In this document: positions 10,717 through 22,340 of the stretch, piece by piece
Position numbering within the stretch: position 1 is the first letter of the stretch
Layout: the number at the start of each line of letters is the position of its first letter
Source of the DNA: Morella rubra
Taxonomy: Eukaryota > Streptophyta > Magnoliopsida > Fagales > Myricaceae
Direction of reading: 5' to 3'
DNA length: 64,000 nt
Assembly: GCA_003952965.2 (NCBI GenBank)
Contig: CM025850.1
Coordinates: 17,527,717 to 17,591,716, forward strand
Position numbers and translations under genes: made by a program
Notes under the pieces: model-generated
Databases searched by the model: none
What the model saw: only the letters and a program-made list of their open reading frames with translations
What the model was told of the DNA's origin: nothing

Positions 10717-12159
10717 ATTGTTCCTTCAAAGAAAAAATACAAAAAATAATGATGACATTCATACTCAACTCCAATTTCTTAGGTGATAGGTCTATCCCAT
10801 TTAAGTTTACAATATCACATACTGCACATAATTGACCTGACCATTGTGACCGATGCTCTAGAAATTTCGACAGCATTTCCCTCAGTCCCCAGATACACGC
10901 CTACAATATTGAGCATAAACACCCACCATTTAAGGCAAGTGTATAAGCTCAATGCTGAATGTGTATCCGAAGGACAAAAGGAGATTTCATCAAAATTTCT
11001 AAACACAATAGTCACAATAGCAGATACAATTACGCACATTACGCATATTGTAAACTCAAACTGTCCATAACGTGGACAATTCAAGAATTAAACGAGTTCG
11101 TTATCCGAACTCTGTGTAATTCTTAAATGGGGGCTAAGGCTACTAAATGAATGCAAGAACATAACAGCTAAAAACCGTTCGGACGTAATCTAAACCGTCC
11201 GCACAATCCATAAGCATTCGGACGCTTTTTGCAAAAGCGTTCGAACAAAAAAAAAAAGTCCGGATGGACATAATCCGTCTGGACTGCGATTGTCGAACAA
11301 GACAGTTCTTCGATGCACAGACTTCATTTTTACTACAAATTCTTCCAAAATCACCCAAATCACAAACACTTCAATATAAACACATCACAGCCAAGCATAA
11401 ACTCAATTGTTATTATTTAGACCCAAAAAGTTCGAAAAACACATTCTTTTATATCCTAAAATACGTGCTTTTCATCATAAAACAATTCCATTTAGAACTA
11501 ACTAACCTCAAATGCAATCCAATATCAAATTCTGAATGAGTTGCTCTTCCACACCCGATTCAATGGGGTTGGACGCTTAAAATCAGCTCTCCTCTTCTCC
11601 TCTTGCTCAAATCTCTCGTTTTCTAAGTGTTTCCCGTTTTTCCTCCTTGTCTGTGATTCTACAACGTTGAAACGATTGAATACCGTTCGGACGAGTAAAA
11701 TGAAGTTCGGACGCTTACGTGTATTAGTTTTCGAGGGAATTGTTGCCGCCTAAAATTTTGAACTGTTGAACCACTGCAAACAGTCGAACGCTATCTTTGG
11801 TCTCTGTTTTAGTAATCCTCAAACGACAGCGTCTGGTCATAACACAAACGTTCGGACTCGAATAATAAGTTTGAACGGTATCTTACATTGCATGACGCTG
11901 TTTGGAAATCCCCAAACGACAAGCGTCTAAATGAAAGGATCGTAAACGAAATCGTCCCGACCGTATAAGAAACCGTTCAGACGGTTTCAAAGTCGTTCGA
12001 ACGGTTTTTGACGAACTTTTATTATTTGTTCTAATAACAATTATAACATAACTGAGAAAACATAAATATATCAAATATCGTCAAAACATAATATAAACAA
12101 AATAACATCAAATAAATACAAATTGATGTCCACAAAACATAATAGAAAAGTAAATGTCC
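10717..12159. other. CACTA-1 region between transposase and Transposase_32-like gene
   Basis: No supported gene. 10750-11100 is AT-rich and may be 5' leader or intron of the TNPD gene. From 11143 onward, subterminal-type motifs (CCGTTCGGACG, GCGTTCGAAC, CGTCCGGATGG) appear repeatedly, especially at 11170-11280 and 11670-12015. Confidence 0.45.
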
Positions 12160-13416
12160 TCAAAACAGAATAAAAAAAATAAACATCATAATAAAACTAC
12201 AGGTCATCATCGTCATCATCGTGATTTTTAGAACGTCACGGATTTGACTAAGGTGCTCCTCTATATGCACGACCCGCTGAGTCAATGCAAATAACTCAGC
12301 ACTGGTTGCCGCTTTCCTCATGGCCTCCTGAACCGCAGCGATCTCCTTCTTCCACCCAGAGTCCATGTCATGACCTTTTGCTCCAAAGTTGTCAGCCGAC
12401 AACTGATATCACTGACCATCTTATGGGTGGGCCGCAAGACCGATTGCATTCGCTTAGTCAGCTGTGTCATCATGTCGTCCATCCAACCCGGTCGCTGTGC
12501 CCCAAATCCCTGGGTCGAGCTCTGCCCAGGATCCTGCTGCTCCCCAGCCTCCTCAGGCTACTCTGTGTCTACTCTAGTAGCCCGAGCGCATTCAATGCTC
12601 GACGTGTCTGGGCAATCGATTTGGAGAGTGTTGTCTTGTTGATAGACCCAACTGGAACGGCCCTCGGCTTGTCAGCATCCTCGGGTACCAGCAAGGACTG
12701 TAGGAACTGGGTCAGTAGAATCCCGTGCGGCAATGAAGTTATAGCATCCGTCTTCAGGCCTCCGCACGAACGGACAGATAGATGTAGGATGCCATATCAA
12801 CAGGTAGCCCCCAAACAACTACCAGGTACAAGAACTCCGCCCGGCTATAAGACAGCTCCGTAGTGTGCTTCCTCGGGTCGATGGCGGAGCATAGGATCAG
12901 GTGCATGATCCGCCAGAAAGGACGCAACTGCCAGTGTACCATATAAGCTCCATCCAAAATCGCTGTATCATCGCCCAGCATGGTCTAGAATACCTTGGCC
13001 TTAGTAGGCCGGCCCTCCTCACTCATTGGCAGGTTTGGGAACGCTGCCAAATCTCTCTCGTACCCCAAGAATCTCGCCAACTCATCCAGCGAGAATACGA
13101 TCGGAACATTACAGACTGTGAACTCATACTAGGCTCCTCAATGTCCGTCGCCCGTAAAATGCACAATAGAGCTCCCGCACTAGGTTTCTCGATGTATACC
13201 TGGTCCTATGAATCAACGGAAGCCAACCTATCTCCTCCACCACCTCCGGAAGCGTCCGGCCCTCAAAAGTCAAGTCGTAGAAATCCGCCAACTTTATGTC
13301 CCGCTCGACAACAATCGAGCGGGACATAACAATTGTTGTATGCTACTCCAACGTCAAAGTAGAACCGAAAGGTTGCTCGATATCAGCTTGGCCGCTTGTA
13401 CGTGCACGCTTGCTCA
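12160..13416 (-). pseudogene. Extra CACTA-1 gene resembling the Transposase_32 'putative plant transposon protein' family
   Basis: The minus strand begins MSKRARTSGQADIEQPFGST. After a stop at about 13349 it restarts with MSRSIVVERDIKLADFYDLT and continues EVVEEIGWLPLI and LVRELYCAFYGRR. A later frame reads FSLDELARFLGY. Then 12981-12754 gives DTAILDGAYMVHWQLRPFWR and ILCSAIDPRKHTTELSYSRA. The C-terminus (about 12500-12160) reads RPGWMDDMMTQLTKRMQSVL followed by a coiled-coil stretch (VVHIEEHLSQIRDVL). This layout resembles the Transposase_32 family found with plant transposons; function unknown. It lies upstream of the TNPD gene on the same strand. Several stops and frame changes indicate decay, although introns may explain some of them. 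Confidence 0.55.
13294..13329. repeat. Perfect 15-bp inverted repeat with 6-nt loop
   Basis: TTATGTCCCGCTCGA (13294-13308) and its exact reverse complement (13315-13329) flank the loop CAACAA. The hairpin overlaps an in-frame ATG of the Transposase_32-like gene on the minus strand, so the arms encode MSRSI and VERDI. It may act as an RNA hairpin at a start site or simply be a palindromic duplication. Confidence 0.9.
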
Positions 13417-14984
13417 TTTTTTTTTCAATCTGCATAACAAGCATTCGCACGATTAGAAAATACGTCCGAACAGAAAATAGCGTCCAAACGCTAAGTTAAA
13501 GACATCCGGACCGACAAATAATATCCGTCCGAACGTTAAACAAATAAAAAACTATTTAATTTCAACATTAAAACGTCCGGACTAAATTAAAAAGCGTCCG
13601 AACAAAATCAAAACGATAATGTATTCCTGTAGGGGTGCTACATACATCCAAACATGAATTAAAAGACGTCCGAACGCACAAAAGATAATCAAACTTTTTA
13701 AATTTAATGAAAACACGTCCGGACGACTATCACATAGCGTCTGGACAAATCCAAAATGACAATGTATGCCTCTGAACGGCATTGACAAGTGTTCGAATGC
13801 CAAAGAAATCGTCCATACGTTTAATTTATTCGCCTGGACATCAAAAAAAAGTGTCCGGACGCTGAGGGGAGGACCGCCGAGTTAACTCAGCCATGCAGCG
13901 TCCCTCCACCTCCACACATGTCCAAAAATACAACCAAAACACAAACTAACATACTTAAAATAATGCTAACACTTAACATAATCAATTTCAACGTAAAAAT
14001 CAATCAAAGATATTACGCCAAGAGTGATTAAAAGTGAGCAAAACATACCTAAATGTGATTAGATCCTTGAAAGAGTGATATTACGCAAGATTTAACAGAT
14101 TTTGATGAGAAATGATGTGGTAGTTTTGAAAATGTCGAACTGTTTGACTTTTCAGAACTCGTCGATAGCGTCTGGACTTTTAGCAAAGCGTCCGGAAGGA
14201 ATTTTGCACACGTGGCCCAATCAACGCAGTTAGTATTAAATGCCAAAATTTAAACCGTTTAAAATGGTTCGGCGCAATAAAGGCTTTTGGACATGTTTTT
14301 AGACGTGCGAACGACTTGCCACTGATATCGCGCGACGTGGTAGCGTACGATTGGCTGAGCTGATGTCCGAACGGTATGATACCGTTCAGATTGAAATAAC
14401 TATTTTCAACCGGCGGGTAACGTAAACACGTGTAAACCATGCGACGGTTACAATAGCGTCCGGACTGTGTATTACGGTCCGGACGGGTACAACTGTTTTC
14501 GATATCGTATAACGTAAACACGTGTAAGCCATGCGACTGTTACAATAGCTTCCGGACGTATTACTCAACCGTTCCAACTGGGTCATTTCATCATTCGAGT
14601 CCAGACTCTACCCCTCTATGTTTGAACACCTACCTCTATAGTGGAGTCCGGACGTTGTGTTTGTCGTCCGAACCCCTAGCAGATTTATTTCTTTTGTTTT
14701 GTTGTTAAATTCACTAAATTTAACTTCCTTCAATTAAATTAATTTACTAATTACCTATTTAATTGTAATTACAAGCTAATTACACTAATCGTTCTGTTAA
14801 CATAGCACTTGTACTAATCACCCGTTTGATTACTAATTATCCGTTTAAATTGTAATAAATTTAATCAAGTGAAAGAACATAAACTAATATAAAATATAAA
14901 AAATAATCCAAATACAGAACAAAAAACACGATCATAATGTCTAGTACAAGCCAGAGACGGTCTTTCAAACGGTAAATAAATAAT

Positions 14985-15400
14985 AGTGATAAAGCATAAA
15001 CAGGAAACTAGTCCAAATCATGAGTTGGCTCATCCAGATCTTGTCCGAGGGCATCACGAACATGCGCCAAATGCTCCTCCATATTATCCACTCGTCTTAT
15101 GAGTGTTCTGCAGCTGTATCGAAACGGTATGGAAAGACTGGGATAACTCACACAATTGTTGTCTAACAGAGAGCAGTTCCATCCGCATAATATTCAACTC
15201 TTCCGTCAGAGCCCTATCCGTTAGAGCAAGTTTGGTCTTTAGACCGGTCAAGCGGCATTAGAGCTCCATGCACAACGAATGCGTCGGCGTCACTATCGCC
15301 TGAATACTCTCTTTCAACTCCACTAAAAAGGCGTCCACCCAAGCTGGTCGCTCTGTCTGTCCCCTGACATTGGTGATACTTCTCCGAGTGTTCCATGGTC
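14985..15400 (-). pseudogene. Second, partial copy of the Transposase_32-like C-terminal region
   Basis: One minus-strand frame reads RPAWVDAFLVELKESIQAIV, TPTHSLCMEL, a stop, CRLTGLKTKLALTDRALTEE and LNIMRMELLSVRQQLCELSQ. It aligns with RPGWMDDMMTQLTKRMQSVL and VSDISCRLTTLEQKV at about 12490-12370. It is therefore a diverged duplicate of the C-terminal coiled-coil part of the same gene, placed about 2.9 kb upstream. No N-terminal part was recognised next to it, so it is a relic of an internal duplication in CACTA-1. Confidence 0.5.
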
Positions 15401-16467
15401 AACCTAGCAAAAACAGTCCGAACATTAGGAAAAACCGTTCGCACGAAAATCAAACTGCGTCGTTTAAATTGTATGCCGTCCGCAAGTCTAATAACCGTCC
15501 GGATGTTAGATATCGAGTTCTGACGTCGTAAAATACCGTTCGAACGGTGTTTCGATGAACCAAACCAAAGCAGCATAATTTGATCAACCAAAAGAACCCA
15601 ACAAACTAAATAACGGACAGAATTGAATTGAAATGCATGAAATTAAGAAGCAAACTCATGAAAAAAGTTTTACTTGAAGTTATTTGAGAGATCTTGAACG
15701 GGGAGTCAAACCGTTTAGGAGAAAAGTTTAAGAGAAGAGAGGGAGTTTGTGATTTTCACAAAGTCTGGCAGGTTTAACGTCTCCTAAAATCATCCGAACA
15801 TATTTCATATGAGTTTGGAGAGTTCTCTGCATCATTTTCACACGTGGCCTAATCAAATTTATTGTCATTAAATATGTCGATTGATTCGAAATGGATCTAG
15901 AACTTTAACGTCCGGACGGTTTCGGTATAACGTGTCTGAAGTTTTGCAACGTGGAACCACACGATTCGCGGAAGAAGCATTATATCTATGCGGATTTTTT
16001 TTAACAGTCCGGACAGATTTTTTTCCCGTTGGAACGCATTTTGTGTAGTCCGGATGGTATTGAGTGTTCATGATGATTTTAAATTTGTCACTATATATGC
16101 TGACGATTATTATTCGTTATGTAATTCCATCCGGACGGTTTTATAAAAATTGTCCGGACGGGTTTGGAAAAATTGTGACGATTCTAATTGTCACTCAGTT
16201 ACGACGATTTGCAATTTGTCACCCTAGCATAGAGTCCGAACGGTTTTTATATTTTGTGACTATTTTTATGTCACTCATTGGCGACGCGTGTATGTCATCA
16301 CTCTAGAAATACGTTCGAACGTGTTTTTTATCGGTCCGGATGGTTTTTTCGTTCCTAGATGATTTTGGTGACGAAATTAATATTTTGTCAGGGAAAGGCC
16401 ACTTTAGGTGACAAAATTTGGTTTGGCACCCAGATTTTTGTCACCTAAAGCTATATTTCTTGTAGTG

Positions 16468-16640
16468 TCATGACTTTTCTTCTTCTTTTTAACCATCGAT
16501 TTTTCTATATTGCTACTGTCAATATTCTTCTCAGAATCAAGAGCTAGCGATCTTTTAGGAGAGCTTTTATTGTTGCTTCAGACTTCTCATTGGTATATTT
16601 GTCGAACAAATGTTCAACTTGTGTCTAAAAGAGACATATA
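16468..16640 (-). pseudogene. DUF627/DUF629 copy 4, exon 3 remnant (proximal side of CACTA-1)
   Basis: On the minus strand a stretch reads FDKYTNEKSEATIKALLKD, then, after a stop and frame change, SEKNIDSSNIEKSMVKKKKK, ending at the CACTA-1 insertion point. It aligns with FDKDAKEKSEAATEALLEE and the following lysine-rich stretch of copies 2 and 3. The exon continues on the other side of the transposon at 4500. The gene is clearly non-functional. Confidence 0.7.
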
Positions 16641-16882
16641 TAAAAGTTTGCCTGCAGAAAATTAACTTACCAATTCTCTTTGTTGATCCAGAGAATTCTT
16701 TAGTAATCTTCAGTTTCTTGTCGATCTCATAATCTTGAGAATTTCACAATAGCAGCCCAAGTGTTCTGCCTCCTTCCTCTCCACGCTCACAACTGTGTTG
16801 GGTTTTTCTGAGTCATGATGGCCAACTCTCAGACTAAAAATTAGTCCATTAGGTTAGACTATCTCATAACTATTCTTATATA

Positions 16883-18215
16883 TGAAAACCCTAGCTGTGA
16901 TATGCATGGGATCGTTAGGGATCTTCAGATCTCGGCCGTAGGATCACATGGAAAACTCTTTTTCCATTAACTCCCTTATATTTTTTTCATTCCGAATTTT
17001 GGACTTCTACTAATTGTAATCATGTCCATCAACATATTACAATTTACCACTGAGAATTGGAGATTGATTTGTGAAATCCCTTTTGCTAACAATTATTCGT
17101 TTTTTTATCTTTTCACCATACTATATTCCACATGAGTCAATAAGACCGAAATTATATCACTGATTAAGTCCCTAACTCATATAATTCTCAATTCACAATC
17201 TGTAACTTGTTGGACTATCAATTGTTTCCAAAACAATTTCACAAATAAATATATATAATATATATATTAATTTTCGAAAAATATTTTCACAAAATACCAT
17301 TGGCCAATGGATTCTTTTTCTAGTCCAACCCTATACAGATATATTGTCACGCCCGTGCTAGTACTTACCCCTTAGGCTCTCATATAGTAATGGAATGCAC
17401 ACAAGCGGAGATTACGGCACGAATTAATTCTATAAAGGCCTGATAACTGGCTTTGAAAAAGCTTAGTGGAAATGTTTTATTGAAATGTATAAGTATATTA
17501 AGGAAGAAAAAATAATAGTTTCAGGGATTTAACAAACAGGGAAATAATTTACACAAGAAAATACACATGAGCACTATATATATATGTCTCTATTAATCAG
17601 AACATCCAAACAGGTGGAATAAACAAGGGAGGGGCATTACATATATTGAATATACTGTCTCATCAAAAGACTGGTGGATTTCTTATTGAGCATTTATACA
17701 AACCCACGTATTATGTACAAGACCAAACGTTATCTGGAATATTTGATCTAGAAAGATCATCACCAAATGACTCGGTCAAAGCACAAGTACACAATAAATA
17801 GATCGGTAAGAACTCTCAGGTCTAAGGATATAATAAACTAATTGTGCTGAATACCTTCTCATGATCATTCCAGAAGGATTAATGTACTCTTACATTACAC
17901 CCACTCGTTTACTTAAGGTCACCACCTCAATGACGAAGTCCATCATCCTACTAAATAGAGGCACAATGAGTGTAGACCTATCGTACATCAATATGTACCT
18001 CAGTCTATAACAAAACATCAAGTGAACAAGAAACCAAAAAGTCATAGTTCCCGCCTTTGATTCATCAATTATTGGCATGACTTTTCTACAATGTCACTCA
18101 ATAATATCTATGTAACATCTTATGTCACATCATATTACCCAATAAATAAATATAAACATGTGACATCTAAATAATTATTATTTAGATAAATGATTTTTAG
18201 GGCATATTTCTTACA
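16883..18215 (-). mobile_element. Solo LTR F (probable Copia-type), with LTR G nested inside
   Basis: Read on the minus strand it begins TGTAAGAAATATGCCC and ends CTAGGGTTTTCA. It is bounded by the 5-bp duplication ATATA (16878-16882 and 18216-18220). The start resembles common plant Copia LTRs. No gag/pol coding is present. It is interrupted by LTR G, so its own length is about 1.03 kb. It lies in an intron of the copy 4 pseudogene. The TSD is low-complexity, so the borders are likely rather than certain. Confidence 0.65.
17345..17641 (-). mobile_element. Solo LTR G, 297 bp, nested in LTR F
   Basis: On the minus strand it starts TGTAATGCCCCTCCC and ends GCACGGGCGTGACA, end motifs typical of plant LTRs. 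The 5-bp duplication TATAT flanks it (17340-17344 and 17642-17646). Removing it together with one TSD restores continuous LTR F sequence. The TSD is low-complexity. Confidence 0.6.
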
Positions 18216-18225
18216 ATATATTTAT

Positions 18226-18545
18226 CACAACAACGAAACATAGGCTGATAAGAACGTAATAATATTTAAGATACAGCACAAATAATTCAGCATACACCTG
18301 CATGAATGACTTCAACGATATGTTTCAGACACTAATTAAAGAGTCGTACTTACAATCACAAGTTCCAATATTTGTTGAAAATCAACCAGCAATATTAAAA
18401 GGCATATTAGAAACTTTTTTCTCCTTACAGAAATATTTTATTACCAGTTGAAAAGAAAGTCTGGGCCATAACAAAATGATAGCTTAAACATTCGGAAACT
18501 GAACGTTCGAATCTCAGTCAACTGATCATGGCGTAACATACCAGT
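18226..18545 (-). pseudogene. DUF627/DUF629 copy 4, intron/exon 2 remnant
   Basis: Sequence around 18237-18315 and 18360-18540 is clearly similar to 1110-1180 and 1500-1680 of copy 1. It includes the end of exon 2 (codons for KSFMQ before a GTGTATG donor) and intron sequence with TCGAATCTCAGT. Most of exon 2 itself is missing. Similarity ends near 18545, and the DUF627/DUF629 exon of this copy is absent. Confidence 0.6.
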
Positions 18546-20092
18546 TGCAGTAGCATTACGCTTTATATGATTAAAAGACCAAGAAAAACCATTGCAACAC
18601 AAACCACGGATATCTGCAATAATAGGACGAATCTATCCTTCAACAGGAGCCTTCGCAGAATAATCAGCTTTGAATCTCCTTTAATAATAACATTAGCAGT
18701 TGCATTAGCATTATGCTTTGCAGGTTGGTTGGCTGGAGTGTTTTGATATCATGATAACCATAATATCATTATCAAATCTTCAAGATTTGATTATGATAAT
18801 GATATTATCTCTAATATCCTCCTTTAGATACGAGAAGGAGAAATCTGAAATCTTGTCTTTGAAAAACGAGATCTAATAAGTGATTAGACTTTGAAATTAT
18901 AGGCACACGACCCATGCACATATGGTGCTCTTTTTTTTTTTGAATTTGATTGGACCTTGAAATCATTGAAATCATAGGTACACCACCCTTGAAGAATGAC
19001 TGATTGTACCAAATCACCTCGACCCTTGCCAAACATATCTCTTGCTCACTCTTTCTCTCTCTCTCTCTCTCTCACCTTTTTTTTTCTCATTGCAAAAGCT
19101 GAGGTGAAAATTCACCAATGAGATAGCTCTTAAATCTCTGCAAAAGCAAGTACTTGTTCATGAAGAAAGGAGATAAATAGTAATAAGAGAGAAGAGATTT
19201 TAAGTGGTTCAGTCTAAAAAACCTACATCCAGTGTTAAATATCCCTATATTGAAAATTGATGACCATAATATCATATCAAATCTTCAAGATTTGATTATG
19301 ATATTATCTGTAACAGATACCTTTCTCGATCAAGTTCTACCAATGCTACGTGATTGTTGTTGATGTACTTGTTCCCTATCCATTTTAAGTCAGATGTCTC
19401 CAAAGCTCAAAATCTTTGTGCTCGAATAGTCTAAAACAAACGTGAAGAGGATAAGAGGGATGAACAATTGTGCTTGTAAAATCATATTATATACTGCTAG
19501 ATAATTAAAAAAATCTCTAAAAAAATCAATTATGTTAATTTTTTTTATTGAATTAGAGACTTTTTAAATTAATATTGTTTCCAATTTACTGTTTCTAAGT
19601 GGATGGTCTAATTTGGAGAGATAGACACATCATGTGAGTTCTATAGTAGGATCCACATCGTTGAATGTTGTTGGAGCCGCATAATGTGTCTATTACTCTT
19701 GGAATTCAATGGACCAATTAATTGATAAAAAATTAGAGAGGATCTCTATGGGAGATTTAGAGAATTGGACTATTAATAACCTAAAGTTATATAGACATTA
19801 TTTGAAGTCTTAGAAATAAAAAAAATTATTATTTTTTTAAATCTAGATATAAAAGAAGATTAAAAAAAAAAACCGAAATAAGAAGCAAAACACAACTGGT
19901 TTACTTATTTTTCCCACTCGCCCACTCCACCTTCAGCCTTTACAAGTGCATGAAATTGGAGTGTACTAACTACTCAATTTAAATTTTCTGTTGCTTTCTA
20001 CGCAGTGAGCTGGATTAAATTTATCCGAAACCGAAGGCAACGATTCAATAAGATTTTCTTGAAATCACCTTCCTAAGACAAAAGGGAAAAAA
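18546..20092. other. Intergenic region upstream of copy 2
   Basis: No gene supported. It contains two similar palindromic segments (18760-18809 and 19264-19307) and a (TC)n run at 19054-19073. The proximal promoter of copy 2 shares AACTGGTTTAC (about 19895) and AAGATTTTCTTGAAATCACC, just before the ATG, with copy 3. The shared stretch marks the 5' limit of the copy 2/copy 3 duplication. Confidence 0.45.
18760..19307. repeat. Pair of similar imperfect palindromes about 500 bp apart
   Basis: At 18760-18809 and again at 19264-19307 the sequence CAAATCTTCAAGATTTG forms the centre of an imperfect inverted repeat with AATATCAT/ATGATATT arms. The two are direct copies of each other, 504 bp apart. 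They could be remnants of terminal repeats of an unrecognised element. Confidence 0.5.
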
Positions 20093-22340
20093 ATGTCCCC
20101 GAAGAAGAGGCCCTCCGCTTACACCGACCCTCCCCACCGTCGGACGCTTCCATCATGCTTGAATGTAACCGCGCCCTCGCTGCTCTCCAGCGTGGAAACC
20201 ACACCAAAGCCCTCAAACTCATCAAAGAATCCATTTCCCGTCACAGCAGCGACAACATCAGCAACCACGGCTCCGCCATTCTCCACCGCGCTCTAGGAGA
20301 CATCCACTTCAAAACCGCTGCTCTTATTGTCGACTCTAACACAAAATGCAAGCACCTCAATCACGCGGCGGAAGCAGCCAGGCAAGCTCTAGCCTTCTCC
20401 AAGAAGTCAATCCCCTTGGCACTTTTCCACGCCAAAGTTCTCTTCGAGTTAGCAGCAATACACGACGATAATAAAGGCTACCAAGAAGTAATACAAGAAT
20501 GCGAGCGCGCTTTGATGATCGAAGACCCAACGGATCCTATTAAAGATAGCATATTCGAAGAGGATATTATTCGTCGAACGCACAGATCTTTTGACCCAAG
20601 AATCTCGGATTGAGTTTATGACGCAAGAAGTCAAAAAGTTGATAGAGAAATGCAACAATGTTGGGATGGGAACAGCGAAAAGCAGGACGTCGAAAAAGCA
20701 GTTAATGATTTTCCGAGTGAGACAAACGGAGCATTATGCATTACACGAAAAAAGGAAGGAGGTAGAGTCGAGAGTTATGGCGAGGCTCCTGCAGGAGAAA
20801 AAGCTTGCAACTTTTGGATCTTGCTCGCAGGATAATACAGTTGAAGAGCGAAGGAAGTACGCGAATCCTAAGAGAATTCCGTTGGACGTAACAGGGTGAC
20901 TCAAATTAAGAGCTACTGGAAGAAACTATGACTGGGAAATGAAGAGGGGATTGTTGAGAGTTGTATCGAAGATCTTAAAGCGCATTTTAATAAGAATAAA
21001 TTGGCGAAGGATGTTTTGAAGGAAGCAATAGATTTTGCAAGGAACAGAGAAATGGAAGTTCTGCGTGTGTTGTTGCTGCGGAGATAGGTCTCTTGATAGT
21101 TGTCGAATATGCGGCATCTTAATAGTGAGCACATGGGGAGTCTATCGACAGAGTTAGAAGCTATAGTGCCAGAAGTAGCTGATGATGAGTGCGTTGCTAT
21201 GGTTAAAAATGGTGTTTGGAAGCCCGTAGATATAGTTGCCTCGTGAAGATAATGGAAAATCAATCAAGATTTGGATTCATGTGATGCAGACAGTGATTCT
21301 GCAGATGATGGCATAGATGACACTCAAGATTGTCATTCATCTGGTACAGAAATGATCCCAAGTTTTATAAATCGCGAGATTGAGAAATTTCAGAGGTGGC
21401 CGTTATGTGATGATAGTAAGCGCACAGAGCTCCTTGAGAGAATTCATGGAGCGTTGGAATCCCTTCTGAAAAACAGATGTCTTGCAGCGAGTCATGTAAT
21501 GAGTTAATGTCGACTACCATTGAATTGATGACGACTTGCATTCCATTTGCAAAAATTGATTATTATGGCCTGGACGCAACTCTCCTCTTTATGTGCTTTC
21601 TGGAAGCTCTGACCTTGAAATGTTCCTTCAGTTCTTGGAAGAACTGGCTATTCTTGTGGTTTAAGTTGTCTTTCTGGGAAAAATACTCTCGATGACGAAG
21701 AACTCAAAGGTTATCAGGAATTTTGCTCTAAAGAGAGGATTGTTTTCAGTTGTGACTTCTCTCGTCTTTTTTTGGATGAGCGGTTATTGAGTGAAGAGCT
21801 TATTCCCACTACATATCAAGATGCGATTGCGGACGATGGAACTGCAGTAACTTCTGCGGGTGAAATACGTGAAAGTGATGATCTGCCCGATAGTGATGCT
21901 TTTATTAACTGGCTATTGACGGGTCCTGCGATTGGAGAGCAGTTAGAGGCATGGGCAAGTCTTAGAGAAGTCGGAAGAACTCAAGGAAGAGCTTTTTAAG
22001 ATCCTTCAAATGGAATTCAATTGGTTGCAAAGACGTTGAAGACTAAACGCGGGAATGACTTATGTTGCGAAGTAGCTAGAGAACTTTAAGGGCAATTTCA
22101 TCAAGAAATAAGAAAAGTGAGCAGATTTCAGAGCATGATCCACAGATCAGTTACGCGTGCTGCTTGTCGAAGCTGCAAAAAGATCTTGAGAAGAATGCTG
22201 ATCCCAGGATAGACGCCTTTGAGTCTGCATTCATTAACTCAAAGTTGAAAACCATTGCCAAAATTTGGCAAGGACAATCCGACTGTAATGAAAAAAGAAT
22301 CCAGTTGTTTAAAGGGGCAGCTGGGCAAAGAGGTGGGTAG

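Larger units (their letters stand above)
11143..16360. repeat. Right subterminal repeat region of CACTA-1
   Basis: The motifs CGTCCGGACG, CGTTCGAACG, CCGTTCGGACG and near variants recur in clusters at 11170-11280, 11670-12015, 13440-13870, 14160-14680, 15410-15545 and 15900-16360, in both orientations. This arm is about ten times longer than the left repeat arm and surrounds the Transposase_32-like gene. The inferred role is transposase/TNPA binding. An exact count needs a motif scan. Confidence 0.7.
4501..16467 (-). mobile_element. CACTA-1: 11,967-bp CACTA (En/Spm) DNA transposon
   Basis: The left end reads CACTACAAGAAAAAAATAC. The right end, read inwards on the minus strand, is CACTACAAGAAATATAGC. 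Both are followed by repeats of GGGTGACAAA/TTTGTCACC. A 3-bp target duplication TCA flanks the element (4498-4500 and 16468-16470), as expected for CACTA elements. Inside, all on the minus strand, lie a TNPA-like gene, a TNPD-type transposase gene, a Transposase_32-like gene and long subterminal repeat arrays. The transposase gene has several frameshifts, so the copy is probably not autonomous. It is inserted in an exon of DUF629 copy 4. Confidence 0.93.

Noticed and set aside
16570-18545. Independent small genes between CACTA-1 and copy 2
   Set aside because: The sequence aligns with exon 2-3 and intron sequence of copy 1 and is interrupted by LTRs; it is the copy 4 remnant.
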